From Vogesella indigofera (lineage in GTDB: Bacteria > Pseudomonadota > Gammaproteobacteria > Burkholderiales > Chromobacteriaceae), in assembly GCF_003633895.1 (NCBI RefSeq), contig NZ_RBID01000014.1, forward strand, positions 1 through 64,000: a DNA stretch of 64,000 nt, given 5' to 3'. The notes under the pieces are model-generated. The model saw only the letters and a program-made list of their open reading frames with translations. It did no database searches and was not told the origin of the DNA. Below are positions 54,730-64,000 of the stretch, piece by piece (position 1 is the first letter of the stretch; every line of letters starts with the position of its first letter). The translations under genes and the position numbers were made by a program.

Positions 54730-57432
54730 ATGAAACCGCACTATCTGACCCCGTTGTTCTCTCCCCGCAATGTCGCCGTGATCGGCGCCAGCGATACGCC
54801 CGGCTCGGTGGGGCAGGCGGTGTTTGCCAACCTGCTGGCCGGCAATTTCCAGGGCAAGCTGTATCCGGTCAACCTCAATCACCGCATCGTCGGCGGCATT
54901 GCCGCCACCCCGTCGGTGCGGTTGATCGAAGGGCCGATCGACCTGGCGGTGGTGACCACGGCGTTGCGCGGTTTACCGGCCATCGTCAAGGATTGTGGCA
55001 AGAAGGGGGTCAAGGCGATCCTGCTGGCCAAGGATTTCTCCGATTCGGAGGACGTGGAGCGCGCGGCGATGGACGAGGCGCGCTCGCTGGCGCGCCACTA
55101 CGGCATCCGCATCCTCGGCCCCAATGTGCTGGGCCTGATGCGGCCGGTGGCCGGCTTCAATGCCAGCAACTACAACAGCCGGGTCAAGGCGGGCAATCTG
55201 GCGCTGGTGTCGCAATCCTCGGCGCTGTGTACCGCGATGCTGGACTGGGCGGACAGCAAGGGCATCGGCTTTTCCAGCGTGGTGTCGGTCGGCGAGGCGC
55301 TGGACGTCGAGTTCGGCGAAATCCTCGATTACCTGATCGCCGACAACTTCACCCAGGGCATCCTGTTGCACGTGCACCACGTGCACGATTCGCGCCGCTT
55401 CATGAGCGCGCTGCGGGCGGCGGCGCGGACCAAGCCGGTGGTGGTGGTGAAGTCGGGGCGTTACGAGGACGACGTGATCGGTGTCACCCACTCCTCGAAC
55501 ATGGTCGAAAGCGGCGATGTATTCGATGCCGCGCTGTCGCGGGCCGGTGTACTGCGGGTGGCGACCATCGCGCAGCTGTTTACCGCCGCCAAGGTGCTTG
55601 CGGCCAACTATCGCGTCACCGGCAAACGGCTGGCGATCGTCACCAACGGCATCGGCCCCGGCGTGCTGGCCGCCGATAGTGCCTATATGTACGGTGTGGA
55701 GCTGGCCAAGCTGTCTGCCGCCAGTCTCGACCTGCTCAACGAATCCTTGCCGCGCAACTGGTCCGGCAGCAACCCGGTCGACATCATCGGCGACGCCAGC
55801 CCGGTGCGCTTCCGTACCGCGGTCAAGGTCTGTCTCGATGATCCCAATGTCGACGGCGTGCTGGTGATCTTCACGCCGCAGGCCGGTACCGACCACCTGA
55901 CCACCGCGCAGCTGATGGTCGGCTTGCAGCGCGAGAGCAACAAGCCGCTGTTCCTGTCGTGGCTGGGCGATGCCAAGGTATCGGAAAGCCGTGAGCTGTT
56001 TTCCAAGTCGAAGTGCGCACATTTCCGTGCGCCGGAGTTCGCCATCGAGGTGTTCCGCAACCTGGCGTCCTACCACCAGAACCAGCAGTTGCTGCTGCAG
56101 ACACCGGGGCCGCTGGAAGGCGAGCGGCTGGTGCCGGACGTGCTCAGCGCCCGCGCGGTAATCGCCACGGCGCAGGCGGAAGGACGCAGCATCCTGTCGG
56201 AGCGCGAATCGAAGGCGGTGCTGGCCGCCTTCAACATCCCGGTCAACCCGACAAGGTTGGCCGCAAGCGAGGACGAGGCGGTGCGCTACGCCGCCGAGAT
56301 CGGTTACCCGGTGGTGCTGAAGATCGATTCGCCGGACATCATCTACAAGTCGGATGTCGGTGGCGTCGAACTCAATATCAGCAATGAAGCCACGCTGCGC
56401 GACGCCTATCGCGGCATCATCGGCCGCACGCTGCAGGCGCGGCCGGAGGCGAAGATCGTCGGCATCTCGGTGCAGCCGATGCGCAAGCGCCGCTTTGCCC
56501 GCGAGCTGATGGTGGGCGTGACCCACGATGCCTCGTTCGGGCCGGTGATCACCTTCGGTGCCGGCGGCATCGCGGTCGAAGTGATGCAGGACCGCGCTTT
56601 GAGCCTGCCGCCGGTCAACCACTATCTGGTGGAGCGCATGATCGACAAGACCCGCATCGGCAAGATACTCGGCCCGTTCAAGAACATGCCCGGCATTGAT
56701 ATGGAAGCGCTGAAGAATATCGTGCTGCACGTGTCGGAGCTGGTGTGCGAGCTGCCGGAAGTGCGCGAGATGGACATCAATCCGCTGATGGCGGACGAGT
56801 CCGGTGTGGTGGCGCTGGACGCGCGCATCATCGTGCAACCGCAACCGCAGGGCAAACCCTATGGCCACATGGCGATCATGCCGTACCCGGTGCACATCGT
56901 GCACTGCGCGATGCTGAAGGACGGCACCACGGTGATGATCCGGCCGGTGCGCCCGGAAGATGCGCAGATGCAACAGGAGTTCGTGCGCAACCTGTCCGAG
57001 GAAAGCCGCTACAACCGCTACATGTCCAGTATCAAGCAGCTGTCGCAGAGCATGCTGGTGCGCTTCACCCAGCTCGATTACGACCGCGAGATGGCGCTGG
57101 CGATGGTGCGGCAGACCGATGACGGCGAAGAGCAGCTGGCGGTGGCACGCTACATTACCGACCCCGACAACGAGAGCTGCGAGTTCGCGCTGGAGGTGGC
57201 CGACTCGTGGCAGGGCAAGGGTATCGGCGTGACCCTGATGCAGGCACTGTTCGACGCGGCGCGCGAACAGGGGCTGAAAACCATGGTCGGCGAGGTGCTG
57301 GCCGGCAACAAGGGCATGCTGAAACTGATGGCACGGCTGGGGTTTGTGGTGACCACGCATCCGGAAGACCGGGCGCTGACCATCGTGACCAAAGACCTGC
57401 AGGGCGAGGCGACGGTGAAGTCGCTGCAATAA
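54730..57432 (+). CDS. pat: Acyl-CoA synthetase (NDP-forming)/GNAT fusion, Pat/PatZ-type protein acetyltransferase
   Basis: A 900-aa protein with the order known for Pat/PatZ (YfiQ). A CoA-binding domain (about 8-130; NVAVIGASDTPGSVGQAVFANLL) is followed by succinyl-CoA-ligase-like domains (about 150-470; LVSQSSALCTAMLDWA) and an ATP-grasp domain (about 490-700; VVLKIDSPDIIYKSDVGGVELNI). Last comes a GNAT domain (about 740-890; DSWQGKGIGVTLMQALFDAARE holds the acetyl-CoA loop). The ligase part in Pat lacks catalysis and senses acetyl-CoA; GNAT acetylates lysines, for example on Acs. It is a single-gene unit; a repeat 12-mer lies inside at 56254-56265. Confidence 0.92.
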   Translation: MKPHYLTPLFSPRNVAVIGASDTPGSVGQAVFANLLAGNFQGKLYPVNLNHRIVGGIAATPSVRLIEGPIDLAVVTTALRGLPAIVKDCGKKGVKAILLAKDFSDSEDVERAAMDEARSLARHYGIRILGPNVLGLMRPVAGFNASNYNSRVKAGNLALVSQSSALCTAMLDWADSKGIGFSSVVSVGEALDVEFGEILDYLIADNFTQGILLHVHHVHDSRRFMSALRAAARTKPVVVVKSGRYEDDVIGVTHSSNMVESGDVFDAALSRAGVLRVATIAQLFTAAKVLAANYRVTGKRLAIVTNGIGPGVLAADSAYMYGVELAKLSAASLDLLNESLPRNWSGSNPVDIIGDASPVRFRTAVKVCLDDPNVDGVLVIFTPQAGTDHLTTAQLMVGLQRESNKPLFLSWLGDAKVSESRELFSKSKCAHFRAPEFAIEVFRNLASYHQNQQLLLQTPGPLEGERLVPDVLSARAVIATAQAEGRSILSERESKAVLAAFNIPVNPTRLAASEDEAVRYAAEIGYPVVLKIDSPDIIYKSDVGGVELNISNEATLRDAYRGIIGRTLQARPEAKIVGISVQPMRKRRFARELMVGVTHDASFGPVITFGAGGIAVEVMQDRALSLPPVNHYLVERMIDKTRIGKILGPFKNMPGIDMEALKNIVLHVSELVCELPEVREMDINPLMADESGVVALDARIIVQPQPQGKPYGHMAIMPYPVHIVHCAMLKDGTTVMIRPVRPEDAQMQQEFVRNLSEESRYNRYMSSIKQLSQSMLVRFTQLDYDREMALAMVRQTDDGEEQLAVARYITDPDNESCEFALEVADSWQGKGIGVTLMQALFDAAREQGLKTMVGEVLAGNKGMLKLMARLGFVVTTHPEDRALTIVTKDLQGEATVKSLQ
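56254..56265 (+). repeat. AGGTTGGCCGCA repeat, copy inside pat
   Basis: Exact 12-mer, read as Thr-Arg-Leu-Ala-Ala in the gene, at the domain border before the ATP-grasp part. Confidence 0.8.
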
Positions 57433-57436
57433 GCGC

Positions 57437-57466
57437 TTGCGGTATAAGGGAAAAGTGCCATAAAAT
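57437..57466 (+). promoter_or_regulatory. Probable sigma-70 promoter of rpsP operon
   Basis: TTGCGG (57437-57442) and TAAAAT (57461-57466) are 18 bases apart, 44 bases before the rpsP ATG. The -10 is close to consensus and the -35 moderate. Confidence 0.5.
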
Positions 57467-57509
57467 CGGAAGCTTTTCTACGATTCCGTAATTTTAAGGA
57501 CAATCGACA

Positions 57510-57758
57510 ATGGTAGTGATTCGTCTTGCACGTGGTGGCTCTAAAAACCGCCCGTTCTACAGCGTGGTAGTAACTGATTCCCGCAGCCGTCGCGATGGCC
57601 GCTTCATCGAGCGCGTTGGTTTCTACAACCCGGTCGCCAACGAGAAGGAAGAGCGTGTTCGCCTGTCCATGGACCGTCTGAACTACTGGATCGGTACTGG
57701 CGCACAAGTATCTGATTCCGTTGCAAAACTGCTGAAAGAGCAGCCAAAAGCCGCTTGA
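57510..57758 (+). CDS. rpsP: 30S ribosomal protein S16
   Basis: An 82-aa ribosomal protein. [41 protein letters not shown] is the family hallmark. AAGGA lies 9 bases before the ATG. It is the first gene of the conserved rpsP-rimM-trmD-rplS operon, with a promoter just upstream. Confidence 0.98.
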   Translation: MVVIRLARGGSKNRPFYSVVVTDSRSRRDGRFIERVGFYNPVANEKEERVRLSMDRLNYWIGTGAQVSDSVAKLLKEQPKAA

Positions 57759-57793
57759 TCTCCGTTGATCTGCCAATAACGGAGCCTGAGCGC

Positions 57794-58300
57794 ATGCGTG
57801 ATGATGATCTGGCAATAATGGGTTTTGTCCGCGGCGCGTTTGGTGTTCGTGGCTGGATCAAGGTACACGCGGATACCCAGTTCGCTGACAGCCTGTTTGA
57901 CTACCCGGTCTGGTGGATCGGCAAGGAAAACGACTGGAAGCCTTTTACGTTCAAAGACGGGGCAGTGCAGCCAAAGAACTTGGTGGCACAGCTGGAAGAA
58001 GTCACTGGCCGTGAACAGGCTGAGGCGATGCGTGGCCTGAAAGTTGCAGTACCCAAGGTGGAATTGCCGCCTGCCGAAGATGGCGAATATTACTGGTCGG
58101 ACCTGATCGGTATGGACGTCATCAACGCGGAAGGCCTCTGTCTGGGCAAGGTTGTGGACCTGATGGAAACCGGCGCCAATGACGTGCTGGTGATCAGCGG
58201 TGAACACGGCCAGATCCTGATCCCGTTTGTGGCTGCCTATGTCGGCGATGTCGACACGCAGAACAAGCAGATCAAGGTCGAGTGGGGACTGGATTACTGA
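57794..58300 (+). CDS. rimM: 16S rRNA processing protein RimM
   Basis: A 168-aa protein that helps maturation of the 30S head and binds S19. [29 protein letters not shown] is the N-terminal domain signature. The PRC barrel part has [42 protein letters not shown]. The ATG at 57794 has GGAG upstream; a longer reading would need a TTG within rpsP. Its stop overlaps the trmD ATG by one base (TGATG). Confidence 0.95.
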   Translation: MRDDDLAIMGFVRGAFGVRGWIKVHADTQFADSLFDYPVWWIGKENDWKPFTFKDGAVQPKNLVAQLEEVTGREQAEAMRGLKVAVPKVELPPAEDGEYYWSDLIGMDVINAEGLCLGKVVDLMETGANDVLVISGEHGQILIPFVAAYVGDVDTQNKQIKVEWGLDY

Positions 58301-59067
58301 TGCAGCTTGATGCGGTATCACTTTTCCCCGAAATGTTTGATGCCATCACCCGCTATGGGGTCACCCGTCGGGCGTTGGAACAATCGATCTGGCAGTTCTC
58401 GGCGTGGAATCCGCGTGATTTCACTACCGACAGTTACAAGACGATCGACGATCGCCCTTACGGTGGCGGCCCCGGAATGGTGATGATGGCCAATCCGCTG
58501 GAGCAGGCCATTGCGGCCGCGAAAGCCAGGCAGCAGCAGCAAGGTGTCGAGCGCAGTCATGTCGTGTACCTGTCGCCGCAGGGGCAACCGCTGACGCACC
58601 AACGGGTGGCAAGTCTGGCCGCAATGCCGGGCCTGATCCTGTTGTGCGGGCGTTACGAAGGCATCGACGAGCGCTTGATCGACCAGGAGGTCGATGAAGA
58701 GATTTCGGTCGGTGACTACGTGCTGTCCGGTGGTGAATTGCCGGCGATGATCGTGATGGACGCGGTGGTACGGCTGTTGCCGGGGGTACTCAATGACATG
58801 CAGTCCGCCTACGAAGACTCTTTCGTGGATGGCCTGCTCGATTGCCCGCACTACACGCGTCCGGAAGAATACCGGGGTGTCCGGGTGCCAGAGATTCTGC
58901 TCTCCGGTAACCATGCCCTGATCGCCAAATGGCGGCTGAAGCAGTCTCTCGGACGCACCTGGTTGCGCCGGCCGGACTTGCTGAAAGACCGCATTTTGAC
59001 AAAACAGGAATCTCGGCTGCTGACGGAGTTTCAGCAGGAACAAGATTCCCTGAAAAACAAGGAGTAG
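58300..59067 (+). CDS. trmD: tRNA (guanine-N1)-methyltransferase TrmD
   Basis: A 255-aa SPOUT-family knotted methyltransferase forming m1G37 in tRNA. Conserved segments are [86 protein letters not shown] (the knot and SAM site) and [25 protein letters not shown]. The ATG overlaps the rimM stop, giving translational coupling. Confidence 0.97.
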   Translation: MQLDAVSLFPEMFDAITRYGVTRRALEQSIWQFSAWNPRDFTTDSYKTIDDRPYGGGPGMVMMANPLEQAIAAAKARQQQQGVERSHVVYLSPQGQPLTHQRVASLAAMPGLILLCGRYEGIDERLIDQEVDEEISVGDYVLSGGELPAMIVMDAVVRLLPGVLNDMQSAYEDSFVDGLLDCPHYTRPEEYRGVRVPEILLSGNHALIAKWRLKQSLGRTWLRRPDLLKDRILTKQESRLLTEFQQEQDSLKNKE

Positions 59068-59071
59068 TAAC

Positions 59072-59434
59072 ATGAATCTGATCCAGCAACTGGAACAGGA
59101 AGAAATCGCTCGTCTGGGCAAGACTTTCCCTGAATTTGCACCTGGCGACACCGTTGTTGTGCAAGTCAAGGTTAAGGAAGGTACCCGTGAGCGTCTGCAG
59201 GCTTACGAAGGTGTTGTGATCGCTCGCAGCAACCGTGGTCTGAACAGCTCTTTCATCGTGCGCAAACTGTCCGCCGGTGAAGGCGTTGAGCGTACCTTCC
59301 AGCTGTACTCCCCGCTGATGGCTTCCATCGAAGTGAAGCGTCGCGGTGACGTACGTCGTGCCAAGCTGTACTACCTGCGTGGTCGTACCGGCAAGTCGGC
59401 ACGTATCAAGGAAAAGCTGCCAAACCGCAAGTAA
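59072..59434 (+). CDS. rplS: 50S ribosomal protein L19
   Basis: A 120-aa ribosomal protein at the 30S-50S interface. [35 protein letters not shown] and [28 protein letters not shown] are diagnostic. It starts 4 bases after trmD, with AAGGAG before the ATG. The operon ends in a strong terminator 26 bases later. Confidence 0.98.
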   Translation: MNLIQQLEQEEIARLGKTFPEFAPGDTVVVQVKVKEGTRERLQAYEGVVIARSNRGLNSSFIVRKLSAGEGVERTFQLYSPLMASIEVKRRGDVRRAKLYYLRGRTGKSARIKEKLPNRK

Positions 59435-59460
59435 TCTTCTTGCGAAGGCTTTGCCTCAAG

Positions 59461-59490
59461 AAAGCGCCAGCCTGTTGCTGGCGCTTTTTT
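59461..59490 (+). terminator. Intrinsic terminator of rpsP-rimM-trmD-rplS
   Basis: AGCGCCAGC (59463-59471), loop CTGTT, GCTGGCGCT (59477-59485), then TTTTT. Confidence 0.95.
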
Positions 59491-59514
59491 CATGTCGGTA
59501 CGCAATAAAAAATC

Positions 59515-60420
59515 ATGGCACAGCAAACACAGTCCGCATCCTCCGCGCCGGCGCTGGACGGCTTTCTCGATCACCTCTGGCTGCTGGATAACCTGTCGCT
59601 GAACACGCTGGCTGCCTACCGCCGCGATCTGGGGCGGGTGCACGAGTTGCTGCTGACGCAAGGCACCACCCTGGAGGAGGCGGATACCCCGGCACTGGAG
59701 CAGGTGATGCTGGCGCTGATCGAGGTCGACAAGCCGGCTACCCGTGCGCGGCGCTTGTCGGCGGTACGGCGCTATTACCAGTACCTGTGCCAGCAGCAGC
59801 TGCGCGATGACGACCCGGCGGCCAGGCTGCAGGCGCCGCGGCTGGGGCTGCGCCTGCCGACCTCGCTGTCGGAGCAGCATGTGGAGGCGCTGTTGCAGGC
59901 GCCGGATTGCGAGGTTCCGCTCGGGCTGCGTGACCGGGCGCTGATGGAGGTGCTGTACGCCACCGGGCTGCGCATCAGCGAGCTGGTCGGCCTGACGCTG
60001 GGGCAGCTGTATCTCAACGACGGCTATCTGCGCGTGGTCGGCAAGGGTAACAAGGAGCGGCTGGTGCCACTGGGCGAGGTGGCCGAGGACTGGCTGCGGC
60101 GCTATCTGGCGGAGGCGCGCACGCTGATCCTGGGGGCGCATCGTTGCGATGCGGTGTTTGTCAGCCGCCGCAAGCAGGCGCTGACACGGCAGATGGCCTG
60201 GGTGCTGATCACACGCTACGCGGGGCGGGCACAGTTGCCGCCATTGAGCCCGCATACCTTGCGCCACGCCTTCGCCACCCACCTGGTCAACCACGGCGCC
60301 GACCTGCGCGTGGTGCAGTTGCTGCTCGGCCATGCCAGTTTATCTACCACCCAGATTTACACCCATGTCGCGCGCGAGCGCCTCAAGGCGCTGCACCTGG
60401 CGCATCACCCGCGCGGCTAA
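59515..60420 (+). CDS. xerD: Tyrosine recombinase XerD
   Basis: A 301-aa site-specific recombinase resolving chromosome dimers at dif with XerC. The N-terminal SAM-like core-binding domain ([26 protein letters not shown]) is followed by the catalytic domain. Catalytic residues are Arg in [13 protein letters not shown], Lys in [14 protein letters not shown], His/Arg in [19 protein letters not shown], His in [10 protein letters not shown] and Tyr in [13 protein letters not shown]. XerD in place of XerC is by sequence of the C-terminal block and length. A copy of the 12-mer repeat begins at the last base of the stop codon. Confidence 0.93.
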   Translation: MAQQTQSASSAPALDGFLDHLWLLDNLSLNTLAAYRRDLGRVHELLLTQGTTLEEADTPALEQVMLALIEVDKPATRARRLSAVRRYYQYLCQQQLRDDDPAARLQAPRLGLRLPTSLSEQHVEALLQAPDCEVPLGLRDRALMEVLYATGLRISELVGLTLGQLYLNDGYLRVVGKGNKERLVPLGEVAEDWLRRYLAEARTLILGAHRCDAVFVSRRKQALTRQMAWVLITRYAGRAQLPPLSPHTLRHAFATHLVNHGADLRVVQLLLGHASLSTTQIYTHVARERLKALHLAHHPRG

Positions 60421-60431
60421 GGTTGGCCGCA
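60420..60431 (+). repeat. AGGTTGGCCGCA repeat, copy at the xerD stop
   Basis: Exact 12-mer whose first A is the last base of the xerD TAA stop, 11 bases before a terminator stem. Confidence 0.85.
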
Positions 60432-60436
60432 GACAA

Positions 60437-60465
60437 GAAAAAACCCCGCGTCGTGACGCGGGGTT
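60437..60465. terminator. Bidirectional terminator between xerD and clpA
   Basis: AACCCCGCGT (60442-60451), loop CGTG, ACGCGGGGTT (60456-60465). The A-run before it gives a T-run on the minus strand, so it works best for clpA; the plus-strand side has only GTG after the stem. Confidence 0.88.
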
Positions 60466-60483
60466 GTGCTTTGGCAGTCAAAT

Positions 60484-62760
60484 TCAGGCAACGTCAGCGG
60501 TTTCCTCGAAGCTCAGCTGGATCTTCTCCGCGTCGTCGATATCCACTGTCACCTCGCCGCCATTGGCCAGGCGGCCGAACAGCAGCTCGTCGGCCAGCGC
60601 CTTGCGGATCATATCCTGGATCAGGCGCGCCATCGGGCGGGCACCCATCAGCGGATCGAAGCCCTTTTTCGCCAGGTAGGCGCGCAGCTCGTCGGAGAAG
60701 TGGACTTCCACTTTCTTCTCGTTCAGCTGTTGCTCCAGCTGCATCAGGAACTTGTCCACCACCTGCAGGATGATCTGCTCGTCCAGCATGCGGAACGGGA
60801 TGGTGGCATCCAACCGGTTGCGGAATTCCGGGCTGAACAGGCGCTTGATGTCCGCCATTTCATCGCCGGCCTGCTTGCTGTTGGTGAAACCGATGCTCGG
60901 CTTGGCCAGCGCTTCGGCACCAGCGTTGGTGGTCATGATGATCACCACGTTGCGGAAGTCGGCTTTGCGCCCGTTGTTGTCGGTCAGCTTGCCGTGGTCC
61001 ATCACCTGCAGCAGCACGTTGAAGATGTCCGGATGCGCCTTCTCGATTTCGTCCAGCAGCAGCACCGCGTACGGTTGCTTGTTGATGGCCTCGGTCAGCA
61101 GTCCGCCCTGTTCGAAGCCGACATAGCCCGGTGGCGCACCGATCAGGCGCGATACCGCGTGGCGCTCCATGTATTCCGACATGTCGAAGCGGATCAGCTC
61201 GACGCCGAGGAAGTAGGCCAGCTGCTTGGCCACCTCGGTCTTGCCGACGCCGGTGGGGCCGGAGAACAGGAAGGAGCCGATCGGTTTTTGCGGGTTGCCG
61301 AGGCCGGAGCGTGCCATCTTGATGGCGCTGGTCAGCGCATCGATCGCCTTCTCCTGGCCGAACACCACGTTCTTCAGGTCGCGGTCGAGGTTTTTCAGCA
61401 CGTTGCGGTCATCGCTGGAGATGGTCTTCGGCGGAATGCGTGCAATCTTGGCGATGATTTCCTCGATCTCGGACTTGTTGATCACCTTCTTCTGGCGCGA
61501 CTTCGGCAGGATCTTCTGCGCGGCGCCGGCTTCGTCGATTACGTCGATCGCCTTGTCCGGCAGGTGACGGTCGTTGATGTAACGTGCGGACAGCTCGGCG
61601 GCGGTGGTCAGTGCCGACACGGTGTACTTCACGCCGTGGTGCTCTTCAAAGCGGCTCTTCAGCCCCTTGAGGATCTCCACGGTCTGTTCCACCGTCGGTT
61701 CCACCACGTCGATCTTCTGGAAACGGCGCGACAGCGCGCTGTCCTTCTCGAAGATGCCGCGGAACTCGGTATAGGTGGTGGCGCCGATGCAGCGCAGGCT
61801 ACCGTTGGACAGCGCCGGCTTCAGCAGGTTGGACGCGTCCAGCGTGCCGCCGGAGGCGGAGCCGGCACCGATCAGGGTATGGATCTCGTCAATGAACAGG
61901 ATCGCGCCCTTGTCTTCCGACAGCTGCTTGATCACCTGCTTCAGGCGCTGCTCGAAGTCGCCGCGATACTTGGTGCCGGCAAGCAGGGCGCCCATGTCCA
62001 GCGAGTAGACGGTTGCCGTGGCCAGCACTTCCGGCACGTCGCCGCCGACGATGCGCCGCGCCAGACCTTCGGCGATGGCGGTCTTGCCGACCCCGGCCTC
62101 GCCGACCAGCAGCGGGTTGTTCTTGCGGCGGCGGCACAGGATCTGGATCACGCGCTCGACTTCGCTGGCACGGCCGATCAGCGGATCGATCTTGCCGTCG
62201 CGGGCCAGCTGGTTCAGGTTCTGGGTATAGCTCTCCAGTGCCCGTCCAGGGTTGGCCGCGGCTTCTTCCTGGTCGGCATCATTGTTTTCGCTGTGCTCGC
62301 TGCTGCCGGCACCGCTGGCTTTCGGGCTTTGCTTGGTGATGCCGTGCGAGATGAAGTTGACCACATCCAGGCGTGAGGTTCCCTGCTGGTGCAGGTAGTA
62401 CACGGCATGGGAGTCCTTTTCGCCGAAGATCGCCACCAGAATGTTGGCGCCGGTGACTTCTTTTTTGCCGGAGGACTGCACGTGCAGGATGGCGCGCTGG
62501 ATCACGCGCTGGAAGCCGAGCGTGGGCTGGGTTTCCACTTCGTTGTCACCCGGGACGATCGGGGTGTGTTCGTCGATGAAATCGCCCAGCTGTTTCTTCA
62601 GCTGTTCGATATTGGCGCCACAAGCGCGCAACACTTCGGCAGCAGACGGATTGTCTGTCATCGCCAGCAGCAGATGCTCAACGCTGATGAGTTCATGCCG
62701 CTTGCGCCGTGCCTCCATAAATGCCATGTGCAGGCTTACTTCCAGTTCTTGGGCAATCAT
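60484..62760 (-). CDS. clpA: ATP-dependent Clp protease ATP-binding subunit ClpA
   Basis: A 758-aa Hsp100 unfoldase partner of ClpP. The N domain ([34 protein letters not shown]) binds ClpS. AAA+ domain 1 has Walker [16 protein letters not shown] and [16 protein letters not shown]+ domain 2 has [17 protein letters not shown] and [10 protein letters not shown], and the ClpP loop follows near IGFTNS. The ATG at 62760 has GGAGG upstream and overlaps the clpS stop by one base. Confidence 0.97.
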   Translation of the reverse strand: MIAQELEVSLHMAFMEARRKRHELISVEHLLLAMTDNPSAAEVLRACGANIEQLKKQLGDFIDEHTPIVPGDNEVETQPTLGFQRVIQRAILHVQSSGKKEVTGANILVAIFGEKDSHAVYYLHQQGTSRLDVVNFISHGITKQSPKASGAGSSEHSENNDADQEEAAANPGRALESYTQNLNQLARDGKIDPLIGRASEVERVIQILCRRRKNNPLLVGEAGVGKTAIAEGLARRIVGGDVPEVLATATVYSLDMGALLAGTKYRGDFEQRLKQVIKQLSEDKGAILFIDEIHTLIGAGSASGGTLDASNLLKPALSNGSLRCIGATTYTEFRGIFEKDSALSRRFQKIDVVEPTVEQTVEILKGLKSRFEEHHGVKYTVSALTTAAELSARYINDRHLPDKAIDVIDEAGAAQKILPKSRQKKVINKSEIEEIIAKIARIPPKTISSDDRNVLKNLDRDLKNVVFGQEKAIDALTSAIKMARSGLGNPQKPIGSFLFSGPTGVGKTEVAKQLAYFLGVELIRFDMSEYMERHAVSRLIGAPPGYVGFEQGGLLTEAINKQPYAVLLLDEIEKAHPDIFNVLLQVMDHGKLTDNNGRKADFRNVVIIMTTNAGAEALAKPSIGFTNSKQAGDEMADIKRLFSPEFRNRLDATIPFRMLDEQIILQVVDKFLMQLEQQLNEKKVEVHFSDELRAYLAKKGFDPLMGARPMARLIQDMIRKALADELLFGRLANGGEVTVDIDDAEKIQLSFEETADVA

Positions 62761-63068
62761 CAGTTTTCCTCCATGACACACTGCAGCGGTTGCTGGTGCG
62801 CCCGTGCGTGCTGCGAAACTTGTTCAACTTTGGTCGCGGCGACATCTTTAGTATAAACACCGCAAACGCCTTTGCCTTCTGTATGTACCTGCAACATGAC
62901 GCGTGTTGCCTTGGTCTCGTCCATGTAAAAAAACTGCTGCAACACGGCGACCACAAAATCCATCGGGGTAAAGTCGTCGTTCAGCAGCAAGACCTTGTAC
63001 AGGGGGGGCGGGGCCGTCTTGCTGCGAGACGCCTTGAGCGTCGTGTCATCCTGATACTGCGTAGACAT
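62760..63068 (-). CDS. clpS: ATP-dependent Clp protease adaptor ClpS
   Basis: A 102-aa adaptor delivering N-degron substrates to ClpAP. The N-terminal extension is flexible; the core has [28 protein letters not shown], with the N-end-rule pocket residues, and [24 protein letters not shown]. It is transcribed ahead of clpA with overlapping stop/start. The cspA gene is divergent; the gap between them is 229 bases. Confidence 0.96.
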   Translation of the reverse strand: MSTQYQDDTTLKASRSKTAPPPLYKVLLLNDDFTPMDFVVAVLQQFFYMDETKATRVMLQVHTEGKGVCGVYTKDVAATKVEQVSQHARAHQQPLQCVMEEN

Positions 63069-63155
63069 GTGGGCTTTCTACTAATTCATGCTTGCTTGAA
63101 GTTTGGTTCGCGGTGCTTTTTTTTCAAGAGTAACGCATGGTATTGTGCTTGTCGC

Positions 63156-63184
63156 TTGACGTCTTAGTACGGCTGGCGTAAAAA
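63156..63184 (+). promoter_or_regulatory. Probable cspA promoter and long 5' leader
   Basis: TTGACG (63156-63161) and TAAAAA (63179-63184) are 17 bases apart. The predicted start near 63192 gives a leader of about 105 bases before the cspA ATG. Long leaders are typical of cold-shock mRNAs that fold as thermosensors. No cold-box sequence was confirmed. Confidence 0.5.
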
Positions 63185-63297
63185 CGAACTGTAAGTTGGC
63201 TTACCAGTTTGCATAAGGTTGTCCTTTGCATGCTTGTAGGCTCGAATTGTCAGGCTGCTGCAGCCTGTTTTCATTATGCATGTAAGGATAGTTACAG

Positions 63298-63501
63298 ATG
63301 GCAACTGGTATTGTTAAATGGTTTAACGACGCTAAAGGTTTCGGTTTCATCACTCCTGATGGTGGTGGTGATGACCTGTTCGCGCACTTCTCCGCGATCA
63401 ATATGCAAGGTTTCAAAACCCTGACCGAAGGTCAGCGTGTATCTTTCGACATCGTCCAGGGCCCGAAAGGCAACCAGGCGTCGAACATCCAGGCTGCCTG
63501 A
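63298..63501 (+). CDS. cspA: Cold-shock protein (CspA family)
   Basis: A 67-aa five-stranded beta-barrel protein binding single-stranded RNA and [37 protein letters not shown] shows RNP1 (KGFGFI) and RNP2 (DLFAHF). AAGGA is 9 bases before the ATG. A strong terminator follows. Whether it is cold-induced or constitutive cannot be told from the sequence. Confidence 0.97.
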   Translation: MATGIVKWFNDAKGFGFITPDGGGDDLFAHFSAINMQGFKTLTEGQRVSFDIVQGPKGNQASNIQAA

Positions 63502-63519
63502 TTTAGCCGCGTCTGACGC

Positions 63520-63553
63520 AAAACCCCCGCCAGCTGTGCTGGCGGGGGTTTTT
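63520..63553 (+). terminator. Intrinsic terminator of cspA
   Basis: AAAACCCCCGCCAGC, loop TGT, GCTGGCGGGGGTTTTT; a 14-bp stem with A- and T-runs. It may also stop the convergent MFS gene. Confidence 0.95.
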
Positions 63554-63566
63554 GCATGGTGCGGCC

Positions 63567-64000
63567 TCAGTGCGTGGGCTGTGCTGCCAGCCACCAGCGC
63601 CGCTGCCGCTCGGCGCCGCGGTCGGCCCGGAACTGGCGGTGCAGCAGCAGGCAGGTCAGGTAGCCGACCAGGCCGAGCACCAGCCACGGCAAACCGGGCT
63701 GCTGCAGCTGGCGGGCGATGTCCAGCAGCCAGCCGCCGCCGACATAGCCGCTGGCGCCACCCAGCGCCAGCCCCATGCGGCTCATGCCCATATAGCTGGC
63801 GCGGGCCTCGGCCCTGGCGAAGCCGGCGATGCGCGCCTCGCGTGGCGGCTCGGTGATGATGGTGCCGAGATAGAACAGCCCCAGAATGACGAAGGCGGGC
63901 TGCCAGGACTGGATCTGGCTCATCAGCAGCAGGCTGCTGCTCATCAGCAGGATGCCGGCCAGAATGCGCGCCTCCAGCGACAGATAGCGTTCGCCCAGCC
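63567..64000 (-). CDS. MFS transporter (MdtH/YceL-like), partial
   Basis: The frame is open from the window edge and shows the last about 144 residues of a major facilitator protein. Helical segments are RILAGILMSSSLLLM, PAFVILGLFYLGTIITEP, MGLALGGASGYVGGGWLLDIA and GLPWLVLGLVGYLTCLLL. The loop EARASYMGMSRMGLALGGASG is like the drug-resistance transporter MdtH. The stop is followed by a basic tail. The start lies outside the window, so length and substrate are unknown. Confidence 0.8.
   Translation of the reverse strand, partial: LGERYLSLEARILAGILLMSSSLLLMSQIQSWQPAFVILGLFYLGTIITEPPREARIAGFARAEARASYMGMSRMGLALGGASGYVGGGWLLDIARQLQQPGLPWLVLGLVGYLTCLLLHRQFRADRGAERQRRWWLAAQPTH

Noticed and set aside
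54973..57429. 818-codon antisense frame opposite pat
   Set aside because: Composition (His, Arg, Gln rich) and complete overlap with a clear multidomain protein mark it as a shadow.

Overview
The window comes from a GC-rich betaproteobacterium, most likely of the order Neisseriales (Chromobacteriaceae-like). The reasoning is the combination of petABC-sspA-sspB, glnK-amtB, ubiK-comM, surE-pcm-nlpD-rpoS, rpsP-rimM-trmD-rplS and clpS-clpA. Species cannot be read from the sequence alone. It has two parts: an accessory surface-polysaccharide locus (about 0.3-26.3 kb, all on the minus strand, locally AT-rich) and a housekeeping part (26.5-64 kb).

Polysaccharide locus, in transcription order from right to left: a Wzz chain-length regulator; an oxidoreductase/acyltransferase/aminotransferase trio of the WbpB-WbpD-WbpE (WlbABC) type for a 3-amino sugar; a complete CMP-legionaminic acid pathway (LegB, LegC, LegH-type acetyltransferase, LegI, LegG, the CBS-fused nucleotidyltransferase PtmE and the CMP-transferase LegF); a PtmG-type sugar amidotransferase with its own HisF/HisH ammonia supply; a Wzx flippase; an unfamiliar GT-B-like protein that may be the legionaminic acid transferase; a second HisH/HisF pair; a probable Wzy polymerase; a second amidotransferase of the LfnA/WbuX type; a GT4 glycosyltransferase; FnlA-FnlB-FnlC for UDP-L-FucNAc; and a last GT4 transferase. 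Many genes overlap by ATGA, so this is probably one long transcript. The predicted O-antigen or capsule repeat carries two different acetamidino sugars, one on legionaminic acid and one on L-FucNAc. The two HisF paralogues have each lost a different one of the two catalytic aspartates of true HisF. No initiating phosphoglycosyltransferase is present. The left edge holds a decayed IS3-family transposase fragment.

Housekeeping part: groES-groEL under a CIRCE/HrcA element; a NIF3 protein; the cytochrome bc1 operon petABC; sspAB; glnK-amtB behind a sigma-54 promoter; ubiK, comM, a SPOR protein, dsbA and uppP; initiator tRNA-fMet; purB; an ATP-grasp orphan; ffh and, divergently, ypjD (CcsA-like); comEA; a class II HDAC-like deacetylase; a moxR-DUF58-transglutaminase operon; surE-pcm-nlpD-rpoS; nadA; a Pat/PatZ-type acyl-CoA synthetase-GNAT fusion; rpsP-rimM-trmD-rplS; xerD; clpS-clpA; cspA; and the end of an MFS transporter. 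Most units end in clear intrinsic terminators.

The least expected signal is a 12-base sequence, AGGTTGGCCGCA. It occurs ten times exactly in 64 kb, with further near matches and a perfect 20-bp palindromic variant. It sits beside terminators and stop codons, and also inside genes where it is read in different frames and encodes different peptides. It therefore behaves like a genome-specific DNA word such as a DNA-uptake or chromosome-organising sequence.
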